Notes: a model not told the origin generated them from the letters alone. A stretch of 64,000 nt of DNA from Bacteroidota bacterium (GCA_016715945.1 JADJXJ010000001.1:310001-374000), one strand, 5' to 3'; counted from the first letter of the stretch, positions 1 to 9,228 are shown. Numbers and translations are program-made.

Positions 1-759
1 GAGCAGTTGCCAGTTTGGCGAACCATCGGGGAGCCTGCCGTAGCTTTGAGAAGCATCCATGGCTGGGAAAGCTACTTCGTCGATGACATTGCCTTTGGCG
101 TTTTCGAGCCAGACGGTTTCGCCTGCGCTGGAAAGGCCAAAGTCGCTTGGGTCGCCACTGCCCTCTGTTTCAATTACATAATATCCCTTTGCCGGAATGA
201 TGGTTCCGTCCGGAATGGTTTTCTTTGGCTTGGCGCCGCTTTGGCCGCCATTGTCATAAATCTTAAATCCGCTGATATCCGCAGGGCCGTCGGAAGCGTT
301 GTAAATCTCAATCCAGTCGGGGCTGGTGGCTGTACCGCGGCTGTAGATTTCGTTCATTACCACCAGTGGGGCGCCCACCGAGTAAGCTGCTGTGGTGGCA
401 GGCGCACCGGCTGGGGCCAGCGACTTTTTGCCTGTTTTTCCCCTGGCTTCCACATAATAGGCTACTGTTTTCCCGTCCTCAAGTCCGGGAATGACCGCGG
501 TAAAAGTGCTGTCGTTGACCGGGTTCATGTCTTTGGCTTCAAAGCTGCCCTGGTCGATTTTGTAGTAAAGGCGCAGCCCGGGTCTTCCCTCACGGTCGAG
601 CACAATGGCTGTGATGGTGACAGCCTCGCCTGCAACCGGCGACTGTGGGGTATTGAAAACCTGTTTGATTACCGGGGGACTGACAAAAGGTTCATCTTTT
701 ACACAGGCACTGACGATGGTTGTCAGCAAAAGAACCAGAGTTAAAATATGTCTGTTCAT
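1..759 (-). CDS. Lipoprotein with lamin-tail (LTD) domain, 3' end outside window
   Basis: Reading the minus strand from the ATG at 759, the frame stays open for 253 codons to the window edge, so the C-terminus is missing. The start MNRHILTLVLLLTTIVSAC is a lipoprotein signal with lipobox VSAC, so the mature protein should be anchored by its N-terminal cysteine. Residues about 25-110 look like an Ig/FN3-type beta domain. From about residue 120 the text (LVVMNEIYS, SPDWIEIYN, GFKIYDNGG, GETVWLENAKG) matches the lamin-tail domain often found in secreted bacterial phosphatases and nucleases. It starts 33 bases after the Porin O/P gene and is probably the last visible gene of the phosphate operon. 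The missing C-terminus could hold an enzyme domain; function is unknown. Confidence 0.75.
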   Translation of the reverse strand, partial: MNRHILTLVLLLTTIVSACVKDEPFVSPPVIKQVFNTPQSPVAGEAVTITAIVLDREGRPGLRLYYKIDQGSFEAKDMNPVNDSTFTAVIPGLEDGKTVAYYVEARGKTGKKSLAPAGAPATTAAYSVGAPLVVMNEIYSRGTATSPDWIEIYNASDGPADISGFKIYDNGGQSGAKPKKTIPDGTIIPAKGYYVIETEGSGDPSDFGLSSAGETVWLENAKGNVIDEVAFPAMDASQSYGRLPDGSPNWQLL

Positions 760-792
760 GACCGATGGATTTTCTGCGTGGGTTGGTTTGTG

Positions 793-2373
793 TTAAAAGT
801 CAACTTCGAGCCGGATGGCAAACATGTGGAAATCTTCGCCGGCTTTTCCTTTAGGGTCGGCCACCAATGCCGGGTTTTTTGTCAGGTTGCCGGCCGAATC
901 TTTTCCGACAAAGAGTTTGCCTTTGCCATTGGCATAGCGGTCGTGGTTGATAAAGGCATAGTTAAGCATGATTTTCACATTGTTGTTGGGGTAAAAGTTG
1001 AGGCCTGCAGTGTAGGCTTCGCCGGCACCGCCCATAATTTTGCCCTCATCCCTGGTGTTCATGTTCAGGTAGTCGTAGCGCAGGGCAATTTCTACATCGC
1101 CCCATTTTTTGCCCCTTCCCACCTGTGTGAACTCACCTTCGGTGGTGTTATAATTGTATTTTCCGCCAAAAAGCAGGGCGCTGCCCATGGCATACCATCC
1201 GTCGAATTTTTCAGCCGGCAGGTCGTTTTTGAGGTAAACGTTATTCATCACATATTCTCCCTGCAACCTGATGTTGCGCCGGTAGGCTGCAAATTCGAGA
1301 CCGGCGAGCGTGCTGTGATCCACATTGGCAATCAGGTCGGTGTCAATATATTTTTTACGGTTGATTGAGTTGTTGCTGCGGGTGGAAAAACGCATGGTGC
1401 CGGGTACCTCGGCGTCGGTTTTTGGTGTTCGGTACGATCCGGATACCCCAAAATGCAAACCTTGATAGGGATCCTGATAAAACGGCATGTAAACCAGCTT
1501 TCCGGTGTAGGAAATCCCTTCATCCGTTCCGGTGTTTTTGTTGTTGTCTTCCGAAAATGCACGCTCCTCAACATCTCCAACGCTTTGAAAATGAATGCCT
1601 CCTATGCCCAGGAGGGGGCCGATACCATAGGTGGCCGCCATTCCGATATGCCGCGACGGGGCAAAGGCCGAAATCACCATCGGACGTTCGATAAAGGTCA
1701 GGTAACGTGAGGTGGTGGTCGATTCCATCGAAAAGCCTTCTTTGAAATTTCCGGCTTTCAGCTCCAACCCGTTGCGGAAGGTGTATTCCAGGTAAGCGTC
1801 TTTGAGTTCAAGCTCTGAGTTTGAAAAATCAAGGTCAAGCTCGGCATACCACGACTTGCTGAATCGCACCTTGGTGGCAAAACGCGCGCGCCTGATGCTT
1901 GTGCCATTGCCGATAGGATTCATGACTTCCTTAGAGAAAACTGCACCGTCGGTTTGCACGCGAATGTCGAACCACATGCGGTAGTCGCCACTCTGACTCT
2001 CAAGCACAAGGATGCCGTTGCGCTCCTCAGCTGTGAGCGGATTGCGATTTACCCTGACCATGTATTGGTTATATCTTATGTTCGACTGAAGTACAATATC
2101 CAGGTCCGATTTGCCTCCTGTTGGCAATTCAAGGGTTTCGTGGTCAGGGTGCCTGATGATCAGAACCAAAGTGTCGGAAGGAGCAATCCCTAGCCTGAAC
2201 CTGCCATTGCGGTCGGTCATGGTTCTGACTTGCGAATTTTTGACGGTAACCTCTGCATCCTCCAGGCCCCTCAGGTCGGCCGTTGACCTGACCAGACCTG
2301 TGATTTGCTGAGCTTGTAGCCAGCTTGCCGGCACAAAGAGGCCAAACAAAAGCAAAACGAAAAGTTTTTTCAT
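793..2373 (-). CDS. Porin O/P (phosphate-selective porin-like) outer-membrane protein with N-terminal carboxypeptidase-regulatory-like domain
   Basis: 526 residues. A signal peptide (about 1-21, ending LQAQ) is followed by a carboxypeptidase-regulatory-like beta sandwich (about 23-95: ITGLVRSTADLRGLEDAEV, TMTDRNGRFRLG), a module common at the N-terminus of Bacteroidota outer-membrane proteins. From about 130 to the terminal VDF the sequence is an alternating amphipathic beta barrel resembling the Porin O/P family (RARFATKVRFSKSWYAELDLDF, YTFRNGLELKAGNFKEGFS). The last residue is aromatic, as usual for outer-membrane barrels. It lies 10 bases after the PiT transporter gene, so it should let phosphate or polyphosphate cross the outer membrane. 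Ion selectivity is inferred from family and context only. Confidence 0.85.
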   Translation of the reverse strand: MKKLFVLLLFGLFVPASWLQAQQITGLVRSTADLRGLEDAEVTVKNSQVRTMTDRNGRFRLGIAPSDTLVLIIRHPDHETLELPTGGKSDLDIVLQSNIRYNQYMVRVNRNPLTAEERNGILVLESQSGDYRMWFDIRVQTDGAVFSKEVMNPIGNGTSIRRARFATKVRFSKSWYAELDLDFSNSELELKDAYLEYTFRNGLELKAGNFKEGFSMESTTTSRYLTFIERPMVISAFAPSRHIGMAATYGIGPLLGIGGIHFQSVGDVEERAFSEDNNKNTGTDEGISYTGKLVYMPFYQDPYQGLHFGVSGSYRTPKTDAEVPGTMRFSTRSNNSINRKKYIDTDLIANVDHSTLAGLEFAAYRRNIRLQGEYVMNNVYLKNDLPAEKFDGWYAMGSALLFGGKYNYNTTEGEFTQVGRGKKWGDVEIALRYDYLNMNTRDEGKIMGGAGEAYTAGLNFYPNNNVKIMLNYAFINHDRYANGKGKLFVGKDSAGNLTKNPALVADPKGKAGEDFHMFAIRLEVDF

Positions 2374-2383
2374 AAATTTAAGG

Positions 2384-4120
2384 TTATAGGTTCATAATAA
2401 AATCATTGACTGATTGTTCGGCTGCTATACCCAGGCGTTTTTTCAGCCTGTATTTAAAAACCTCCACGCTTTTGGGAGCAATATTGAGCATGGTGGCAAT
2501 TTCTTTGTTCGACATGCCTACCCTGATGAGCAGGGCAAGGCGTTTTTCCTGCGGACTCAGGTCGGGAAAATTTTTTTCGAGGCGTTCCACGAAGTCCCGG
2601 TTGGTTTGTTCAGCGTTCAAATAGAGCATGTCCGCAGCTTTGGTAAAGCTCATTTTTTGCTGCACCAGGGTTTGTATCTTTTGCACATTATGCTGAACTT
2701 CCTGATCCAATGGATGTTGCCTCAGCTGTTCAATGAGCAGTGAGAGCTCTTCGAGAAAGATTTTCTGGGCTGTCAGTCCTGTGGCCAGATTGGTGAATTC
2801 GCGGTTGAGCTCACTTACTTTCTGACTCAGTGCCTCATTGCTGGCGTGCATCAGCTTTAGTTTCAATTCGTCGAGCGCTTTCTTTGCCTCCAGATTCAGG
2901 TTCTGCTGCTGAAGCAACTCGTTTTCGGTTTGCAGTTGTTTTTGGCGGGTACGGTAGTAAAGCATTGCAAACAAGGCAATCAAAATACCCGAGACTGCAA
3001 CAATGGCAGGCAAAATGAGGTCGATGGTGTTCTGTTGGGCTATTCTGCTATGCTTCATCGATTCAATGCTATCGGCCGGAATCTGACGCACAGGCAAATC
3101 AAACACATTCATTGCTATGAAAAGGAGGATGTAGCTGATGAGGCCAGCCGCCAATGGGGTGATGATCCAGCCTGCGCCGATACCTGCCAGCAGTTTTGCG
3201 TTAACATCCTGATTTCCCTTTACCAATCCTATCCCTACAATGCTTCCCACCACAAGTTGGGTGCTTGAGACGGGAACCAGCGGGAAAGACGGCAAACCCA
3301 CGGATTGCATGGCCTGGGCCAGGGTGCTGGATGAAAACAGAAACATCACCAGGGCCTGTGAAATGACCACCACGATGGCGGCTTCTGCATTCAGTGCCAG
3401 CAGGCCATTGCCTACGGTTTCCATCACTTTTCTGCTCAGGGTGTAAATGCCTGCGGCTATGGCAAGGCCACCGAGCAAAAACAATACCTGTACCCCATCG
3501 AGTGTAAACAGGCCGAAATCGAGCAGCACATGAGGCGCCATGGGCACAAAGACCCCCATGACATTGGCTATATTGTTGGCCCCCAGGCTATATGCGCCAA
3601 AAGCGCCCGACACAACCAGCCCAAACCTGATCCAGGTGTCCAGCTTAATGACGTGGATGTGGGCGCTGAGCAGGATTTTTTTCATCGTTTTATAAAGGAG
3701 TGCAGCAAACAGCATCCCCAAAAGGGGACCGCTCACCCAGGAAAAAACAATTTTGGTGATAACCGACAAGTCGGGGCTGAGCCGGTTGAAAAACACCCAT
3801 CCCAGAATTCCACCCACAATGGCCTGGCTGGTAGATACAGGCAGGCCGCGATTGGTCATATAGTGCACCACCAGCGCTGCCGAAAGGCTGATGATAAACG
3901 CAGCAGCCATGCTGTCGATGCGTCCGAGTTCGTTGAGTGTTTGCGCACCGCCTCTGCCCTGAAAAACAGCTCCCAGCACCACAAAAATGCTTCCAACCAG
4001 TGCAGCGTCTCTGAATCTGAGCATGCGGCTGCCCACAGCCGAACCAAAAATATTGGCCGCGTCGTTCCCCCCAAGGGTCCAACCCAGATACAAACCGGCG
4101 GCAAGGTAAAGTAGCAGCAT
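2384..4120 (-). CDS. PiT-family inorganic phosphate transporter fused to coiled coil and LuxR-type HTH domain
   Basis: 578 residues. Residues 1 to about 350 are a PiT phosphate permease: repeated family signatures GGNDAANIFGSAVGSR near the N-terminus and GANNIANV in the second half, plus PVSTSQAIVGG and PVSSTQLVVGS, with about ten hydrophobic spans. A further membrane span (about 366-389) is followed by a long coiled coil (about 390-470) and, at residues 521-578, a helix-turn-helix resembling LuxR/GerE (LSPQEKRLALLIRVGMSNKE, then IATMLNIAPKSVEVFKYRLK). The TM-coiled coil-HTH tail resembles Bacteroidota membrane-tethered regulators that usually follow TPR domains. The gene starts 9 bases after the DUF47 gene and precedes the Porin O/P gene. 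Transport of phosphate across the inner membrane is well supported; DNA binding by the tail is inference. Confidence 0.9.
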   Translation of the reverse strand: MLLLYLAAGLYLGWTLGGNDAANIFGSAVGSRMLRFRDAALVGSIFVVLGAVFQGRGGAQTLNELGRIDSMAAAFIISLSAALVVHYMTNRGLPVSTSQAIVGGILGWVFFNRLSPDLSVITKIVFSWVSGPLLGMLFAALLYKTMKKILLSAHIHVIKLDTWIRFGLVVSGAFGAYSLGANNIANVMGVFVPMAPHVLLDFGLFTLDGVQVLFLLGGLAIAAGIYTLSRKVMETVGNGLLALNAEAAIVVVISQALVMFLFSSSTLAQAMQSVGLPSFPLVPVSSTQLVVGSIVGIGLVKGNQDVNAKLLAGIGAGWIITPLAAGLISYILLFIAMNVFDLPVRQIPADSIESMKHSRIAQQNTIDLILPAIVAVSGILIALFAMLYYRTRQKQLQTENELLQQQNLNLEAKKALDELKLKLMHASNEALSQKVSELNREFTNLATGLTAQKIFLEELSLLIEQLRQHPLDQEVQHNVQKIQTLVQQKMSFTKAADMLYLNAEQTNRDFVERLEKNFPDLSPQEKRLALLIRVGMSNKEIATMLNIAPKSVEVFKYRLKKRLGIAAEQSVNDFIMNL

Positions 4121-4129
4121 GCCTGAGTT

Positions 4130-4777
4130 TTATACGATTCTCTTGAGCGCCATAATCGACAGCAGATCAGCTCCCCGCTCTGCAGCATCAGAGAGGGTTT
4201 CAATATGAAGGGTGAAGTAGCGAAGATGAAATTTTTCGCTCAGCTTGAGGTGGGGCATGTCGTGAAACACCCTGCGCTTGATGGCATCGGCAATTTTATC
4301 TGCCTCTTTCTCAAACAGATATACTCTATGCAGTTTTTCCTTCACATTCTGAGGCTCTCTGAAAAATGCCCGCACTCCGGGCATGAGCGATTCGCAGGCT
4401 GCCACAGATACCTGTGTCAGCTGATTCAGGTCGTTGTGCAGTTCGGCGGGAATGAAGGGCACCTCCACATCAAACTGAAAAAGATTGCTTTTGGCCAGGT
4501 CGATGATGTTATCGAGCTCTTCGATAAGCTTCAGGATGTCGCCCCGCAATTGCGGCATGAGCGACTGGGTGTAGAGGATATTCTCAATTTTTCTCCTCAG
4601 CAGGTCCGCTTCACTTTCCAGCGCGGCAATGGTATTGAGGTTGTCGGCAAACCGCTGCTGGTTCCCGGACAGGTAGTTGGATACACCTTCTTTAAATATC
4701 AGTATGCCCTGATCGGTTTTGCTCAAAAATTCATCAATCAGTGCAATGGATTTTTCGGCATGTCGGAAAGTAAACAT
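4130..4777 (-). CDS. DUF47 (PhoU-like) family protein, PiT accessory
   Basis: About 215 residues of all-alpha sequence typical of the DUF47/PhoU-like family that is routinely encoded next to PiT transporters and thought to modulate them (EKSIALIDEFLSKTDQG, AALESEADLLRRKIENILY, LIEELDNIIDLAKSN, LFEKEADKIADAIKRRVFH). The frame is open upstream to 4825, but the ATG at 4777 is preferred: the family begins near MFTFRHAEKS, and a TTTG-N19-TAAATTTG promoter (4796-4826) overlaps the upstream extension. First gene of the phosphate operon; only 9 bases separate it from the transporter gene. Confidence 0.88.
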   Translation of the reverse strand: MFTFRHAEKSIALIDEFLSKTDQGILIFKEGVSNYLSGNQQRFADNLNTIAALESEADLLRRKIENILYTQSLMPQLRGDILKLIEELDNIIDLAKSNLFQFDVEVPFIPAELHNDLNQLTQVSVAACESLMPGVRAFFREPQNVKEKLHRVYLFEKEADKIADAIKRRVFHDMPHLKLSEKFHLRYFTLHIETLSDAAERGADLLSIMALKRIV

Positions 4778-4795
4778 GGGACGCTGGCTTTGGGT

Positions 4796-4826
4796 CAAAT
4801 TTACTACCTGAATGGCAACACCCAAA
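4796..4826 (-). promoter_or_regulatory. Bacteroidota-type promoter of the phosphate operon
   Basis: On the minus strand a TTTG box (4823-4826) lies 19 bases before TAAATTTG (4796-4803), matching the Bacteroidota consensus TTTG-N19/20-TAnnTTTG. It places transcription start roughly 14 bases before the preferred DUF47 start at 4777. Confidence 0.6.
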
Positions 4827-5001
4827 GCGCTCTTGCCGGGACTTTGCTGAGTAGCTTTGGTGATGTATGGATAATAATATTATAAATAAATGCTATACAG
4901 TGTTTTAGCTTGAATGTGTTAGGATAAGGCGACTTGATGGTTCCAGATTCCAGGCTGAAGTTGTGCGGTTGTAGGGGGGAGGGAGTCGCAAAAAAGGGGA
5001 G

Positions 5002-5874
5002 TCAACGCAGCAAGAACTCCAGAGGTAGGTGTACGCGTTCGCGCCAGGCTGTTTCGGAATGGGGGGCACCTTCGTCTTTGAAAGTCATCCAGTTGTCGCC
5101 ATGGGTCCAACCAAGGGACGAAAGTTTCTCGTCCATGGCGGCCTGATGAATTTCGTAGAATGCGTCTATGGTCTCGGTGCCAAAATCGAAATACAGGCGA
5201 TGGCCGGCCGAGGGTGCCGGCAGATTTTCGGCAAGCCAGCGGATATAGCCTTCCGAAAAACGCATGTCGTTCAGGTGCAGGCTGAGCGGCCAGTGGGTGC
5301 TCACACATCCGGCACCGCCAAATACCTCCGGATAGCGTGCAATGGCGTATGAGGAAATGAGCCCGCCCATGCTCGAGCCCATCACAAATGTGTTGCTGTA
5401 ATCGCTGAGCGTGGGAAAGAAGCTGTCGATATAGGGCTTTAATTCCTGGACGATAAACTGTAAATAATTGTCGCTCATGGGTTGAAGACCAGGGTTGTTG
5501 TGTTCCTCCTTCATGTGCTCGCGCAAATGGTTCGGCAGGCTGTAAAAAGCCGGTGCAGGCAGGTATTCCTGATAGCGCAGTTGGGTGTTCCAGATGCCCA
5601 CAACAATGGTTGGTCTCACTTTCTGCTCATCTATAAGGGGTTGAAGCGCCAGGTCCACCGCCCAGATCATGCCGTGAAACCCAACGGCCGGATTGAAAAG
5701 GTTCTGGCCATCGTGCATATAAAGTACGGCATACGATTCGCGGGGATTATAGTTTTCGGGCAGCCAGATGTCCACCCGGCGCGATTGAACGTATTCCGAA
5801 GGGAAACTGAGTATGGTATGAAGCGTACCGAATTTCGGAAACATGCTTTTTTTTGTGCCACGAACGGTCTGCAT
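5002..5874 (-). CDS. Putative esterase (esterase D / enterochelin esterase-like alpha/beta hydrolase)
   Basis: 290 residues of alpha/beta hydrolase. It has the family opening (SRRVDIWLPENYNPRESYAV then LYMHDGQNLF), the nucleophile elbow GSSMGG with the active serine, a likely acid in LYFDFGTETID, and a likely catalytic histidine in EGAPHSETAW. No signal peptide is seen, so it is probably cytoplasmic. The second methionine (residue 11, position 5844) is an alternative start. Substrate cannot be told from sequence; relatives hydrolyse siderophore esters, S-formylglutathione or carbohydrate esters. It stands alone between the phosphate operon and a secreted-protein gene. Confidence 0.85.
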   Translation of the reverse strand: MQTVRGTKKSMFPKFGTLHTILSFPSEYVQSRRVDIWLPENYNPRESYAVLYMHDGQNLFNPAVGFHGMIWAVDLALQPLIDEQKVRPTIVVGIWNTQLRYQEYLPAPAFYSLPNHLREHMKEEHNNPGLQPMSDNYLQFIVQELKPYIDSFFPTLSDYSNTFVMGSSMGGLISSYAIARYPEVFGGAGCVSTHWPLSLHLNDMRFSEGYIRWLAENLPAPSAGHRLYFDFGTETIDAFYEIHQAAMDEKLSSLGWTHGDNWMTFKDEGAPHSETAWRERVHLPLEFLLR

Positions 5875-6153
5875 AAGTTGGTGTTTTTTTGTGAAGCGCC
5901 GCGAAAGTAAGAAAATCCGGTTATCGGTAGTTTAAAACTAAATTGCCCCAACCACCGCATAGCTCGTTTGAAAGTGCAAACCTTCAGCAATGACAATCAA
6001 TTCTGCAAGCTGAACAAAAAGCCAATTCAGCTTAATGAGAATAACAACTTCACCTGGCCGCTTTAGTCATCGGTCAGATGCCCCGAGAAACACTGGAACC
6101 AGGTTTCATTATGGTCGAAAGCTGTTTTGAATATTTGATTAAACAGCTGAAAT

Positions 6154-9057
6154 TCAGTCTTCTTTGATGAAAATCTTTTGGATCATCCGGCGGTTGCCCG
6201 ACAAGGCTTCCAGAATATACACCGAGGGTCGCAGTTTGTTGCCATCCCTGCTACTGCCATTCCATTCAACCACTGTTTCATTGTTCTGCACGGCTTGCAG
6301 GCTTTTATTCCAGACAATTTTTCCGGACAGATCATATAAATTTAACAGGAGCTGACCTGTTGAAGCTGGCTTGATGGAAATGTGGGTGTGACTGCTGAAG
6401 GGGTTTGGGTAAACCTTGAGCCATTCGTTTTCCTGAACCTGCGCAGGCAGTCCTACCGGCTGACCAGGTCCGCCGGCAAATACGGTCACTTTTCCTGTTC
6501 GTCCGCCGGCCACAAATTCCCAGGAGTAATCGAATGTAAGGTCGGGCACGGTGCTGATGGCATCCACAGCTTGCGGATAAGGAGTGGTGAACAACATGCT
6601 TCCAGTTGCGCCATCGAAAACATACACGTGGTTGTTCTGATAAAGCAGGCCAACCACGAGATCATTGATCCCGTCGCCTGATACATCGGGTATTCTGGCC
6701 ACATTCCATGGCTTGTCCTGGAGCTGGTAGGTCCAAATCTGTTGCAGGTTGGTGCCATTGAGTATCATAGCCAGCGAGCCGCTGTAGCCAAGGGCAAGGT
6801 CGGCTTTGCCGTCGCCATTCACATCTTCCATGCGCACCAGTCGGGTGATGATGTTGCTTCCCACGCTGGTCTGAGCCAGAACGGCACCATTGGCTGCATT
6901 GAAAATGTAAACCACACCGTTGAAGGTGCCTGCTGCCAGTTCTGGTTTGCCGTCGTTGTTCAGGTCGTCGAGCAGCGCAAGACCCCAGACCGAGGTGCCC
7001 AAGGTGACATAGTCCCAAACCAGAAAACCGGTTGCTCCGTTGATGAGGGCTACGCGTCCCTGGCTTTCACCGTTCTGGCTTCCTCCGGCCCACACATCAG
7101 GCTGACCGTCGCCAGTCACATCCGGTATGCCCATCACCGCAATCACAGGGCCGGTGAAGGCATAATTCCAGATCATCTGGCCATTTTTTCCATTGAGGCA
7201 GAAAACCCTTTTCGGACCAGTTCCGTTCTGATCGTTCCCACTCGAAGCCAGCACATCCGGAAAACCATCGCCGTTATAGTCATATCTTGCATCCACCTGG
7301 TAAACCCAGCCCCCGAGGCCATACTGGTTGGTCTGGAACTTCCAGATGATTTCACCCGTGCGGCTGTTGATGGCTACCACGGAGCGGTCGCCCCATGCGG
7401 TGCCAACAACCAGGTCTGGAATTCCGTCATCGTCAATGTCGCCGCCCAGGGTTATGGCTTGCTGCTGATACAGCGAGCCGGAATAAATACTCAGCTCCCA
7501 GAGCACCTGGCTTGTGCCCGAGGCATTTCCGTTGAAACAGCGGATCTTGTTGTCTTCGCTTGCCACCACAACCTCCGGCTTATTGTCGCCGGTTATGTCG
7601 GTTATCCAGTGAATAGCCTTCGGACTGTTGTCGGTGGCAGGCGGCAGGTTCAGGTCCCAGACCACATTCCCTAAGCTGTGGTCTTTGGGCGTAGCCTGAC
7701 CGGTCATGGGAATGTACAACGGGCTTTGGCCGGGTGCGTTGGAAAAAATGACCACAGACGACTGGTAATTGTTTGAATTTTGCGGGAAAAACCATGCGTT
7801 GAAGCTCATGGTCTGGTTTGGCTCGAGTTGTATCGGAAACTGCGCAGGCAACTGCAGGTAAAATCCCGGATTCAGATTTTCTATTGCGCTGATTATCAGC
7901 GTAGCCTGACCTTGATTGGTGAGGGTAATGTTCTGCATCTTCGTGGACATGGCCATGATGGTTCCAAAATCGATGCTTGTGGGGAATGCATTGATGGATG
8001 GAGCTGCAGTATATGCCTGTCCGGAGAAATTAAGGGTTATGTTCGGGTTGATGGGGTCGTTGCTTAGCACTGCTCCTGTGGTGCTCAGGGTTCCAGGCTC
8101 GAGTGGTGTCCAGCTGGCAACATAGGTGGCCGACTGGCCAGCTTCCAGGCTGAAGTTGCCCGATGGCAGCATCACATTGGTGTTTTGCGGGGGTTGTGCA
8201 AATGAAAAATTCAGGGTGCCTGTGCCTGCATTGGTAACAGTAATATTTTGGTTATGTGTCTGACCTGTAAGCACATTGCCGAAAGAAACACTCGTGGGGG
8301 TGACCATAGCCTGTGGAGTGCCTGCGCCTCCGGGATCGACTTTATACAGGGTGCTGTTTGCGCTCAATGGTCCGGCCACATACCATAGGTGCGACCCGGT
8401 GTGAACGATGCCCGAAGGGCGTTGGGTCACCGAAGGATAGCTTGCCAGCACATTTCCGTTCAGGTCGGTCTTGAAAATCATATTCCCGTTGTAGTCCACC
8501 ACCCATAAATCGGAACCATGCCTTGCCAGGTCCCAGGTTTGTGCCATTGGTGGCGCAAATTGATGTAATACAGTGCTTTGAGCATTCACTTTGTATATCC
8601 AGCCCGGATCAGGGTAATAGCTGGCCACCCAAAAGTCGCCATTGTCCCAGGCGATGCCCGACATGTATTGCTGGGGCAGGCTGAACTGACCCAGAACTGT
8701 ACCTGTCATGCTGATATTCAGCGCATAAGCATTTCCGGTGCTGGCGCGGTCGATGATCCACAGGCTGTTGCCGTCGTGGGTCATGCCGTAGGAGTTGCTC
8801 ACTCCTGCTACATTGAAGAGCAAGGTGGCCTGTCCGCTTGCCGGGTCGAATCGGTAAAAATTGGAGCCTCCGGAGCCATAGATGCCGTAATAAATGTAGG
8901 TGCCGTCCCAGGCCAGGCCTGAGGCTTTTCCAGGTATGGTGTAGGTTTCGAGAATGGTCCAGGCGCCTTGTGCCCAAAGGTTGCACTGAAGCCCTGTCAC
9001 AATGGCTGCAATAACAAGCCAATGCAGGGCATGATGTTGTAAGGTTCTCGTTTTCAT
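6154..9057 (-). CDS. Secreted T9SS-sorted protein with HYDIN-like and FG-GAP/VCBS repeats
   Basis: About 967 residues. After a signal peptide ending near LQCNLWAQ come a six-bladed-type repeat region (about 30-250, repeated LWVVDYNGNM-like blades), two HYDIN/ASPM-like beta domains (about 255-455: VSFGNVLTGQTHNQNITVTN, IDFGTIMAMSTKMQNITLTN), then FG-GAP/VCBS repeats with calcium-type loops (DITGDNKPE, DIDDDGIPDLVVG, DYNGDGFPDVLAS, DLNNDGKPELAAG, DVSGDGINDLVVG). The last 85 residues (VYPNPFSSHTHISI to QKIFIKED) are a type A C-terminal sorting domain for type IX secretion. The start at 9057 is preferred to 9081 because a TAAATTTG core sits at 9091-9098. Probably cell-surface or released; ligand unknown. 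Confidence 0.88.
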   Translation of the reverse strand: MKTRTLQHHALHWLVIAAIVTGLQCNLWAQGAWTILETYTIPGKASGLAWDGTYIYYGIYGSGGSNFYRFDPASGQATLLFNVAGVSNSYGMTHDGNSLWIIDRASTGNAYALNISMTGTVLGQFSLPQQYMSGIAWDNGDFWVASYYPDPGWIYKVNAQSTVLHQFAPPMAQTWDLARHGSDLWVVDYNGNMIFKTDLNGNVLASYPSVTQRPSGIVHTGSHLWYVAGPLSANSTLYKVDPGGAGTPQAMVTPTSVSFGNVLTGQTHNQNITVTNAGTGTLNFSFAQPPQNTNVMLPSGNFSLEAGQSATYVASWTPLEPGTLSTTGAVLSNDPINPNITLNFSGQAYTAAPSINAFPTSIDFGTIMAMSTKMQNITLTNQGQATLIISAIENLNPGFYLQLPAQFPIQLEPNQTMSFNAWFFPQNSNNYQSSVVIFSNAPGQSPLYIPMTGQATPKDHSLGNVVWDLNLPPATDNSPKAIHWITDITGDNKPEVVVASEDNKIRCFNGNASGTSQVLWELSIYSGSLYQQQAITLGGDIDDDGIPDLVVGTAWGDRSVVAINSRTGEIIWKFQTNQYGLGGWVYQVDARYDYNGDGFPDVLASSGNDQNGTGPKRVFCLNGKNGQMIWNYAFTGPVIAVMGIPDVTGDGQPDVWAGGSQNGESQGRVALINGATGFLVWDYVTLGTSVWGLALLDDLNNDGKPELAAGTFNGVVYIFNAANGAVLAQTSVGSNIITRLVRMEDVNGDGKADLALGYSGSLAMILNGTNLQQIWTYQLQDKPWNVARIPDVSGDGINDLVVGLLYQNNHVYVFDGATGSMLFTTPYPQAVDAISTVPDLTFDYSWEFVAGGRTGKVTVFAGGPGQPVGLPAQVQENEWLKVYPNPFSSHTHISIKPASTGQLLLNLYDLSGKIVWNKSLQAVQNNETVVEWNGSSRDGNKLRPSVYILEALSGNRRMIQKIFIKED

Positions 9058-9090
9058 GGTTTTGGTTCTGTGGGTTTTCAATCAGCTCCC

Positions 9091-9098
9091 CAAATTTA
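9091..9098 (-). promoter_or_regulatory. -7 promoter element TAAATTTG
   Basis: Perfect TAnnTTTG core on the minus strand, 33 bases before the ATG at 9057 of the type IX-secreted protein. No clear -33 TTG box at 19-21 bases, so the call rests on the -7 element. Confidence 0.45.
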
Positions 9099-9193
9099 AC
9101 TCAAGTGTGGAAAAGTTGCATGGATTGCATCGGATTTAACGTTTTGGTGGCCTGATTTGTGCAAGTTTTTTATCGTGCGATTTTTTGTTGTCT

Positions 9194-9228
9194 AAAAATA
9201 AAAAAAGCCGCCCGGGTCATGGGCGGCT
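9194..9228 (-). terminator. Intrinsic terminator of katG
   Basis: An 8-bp GC-rich perfect stem (9206-9213 with 9221-9228, 7-base loop) followed on the minus strand by a run of T. It begins 25 bases after the katG stop codon. Confidence 0.85.

Noticed and set aside
7..744. Plus-strand open frame at the left edge
   Set aside because: It is antisense to the lamin-tail lipoprotein, which has a lipobox and recognisable domain motifs.
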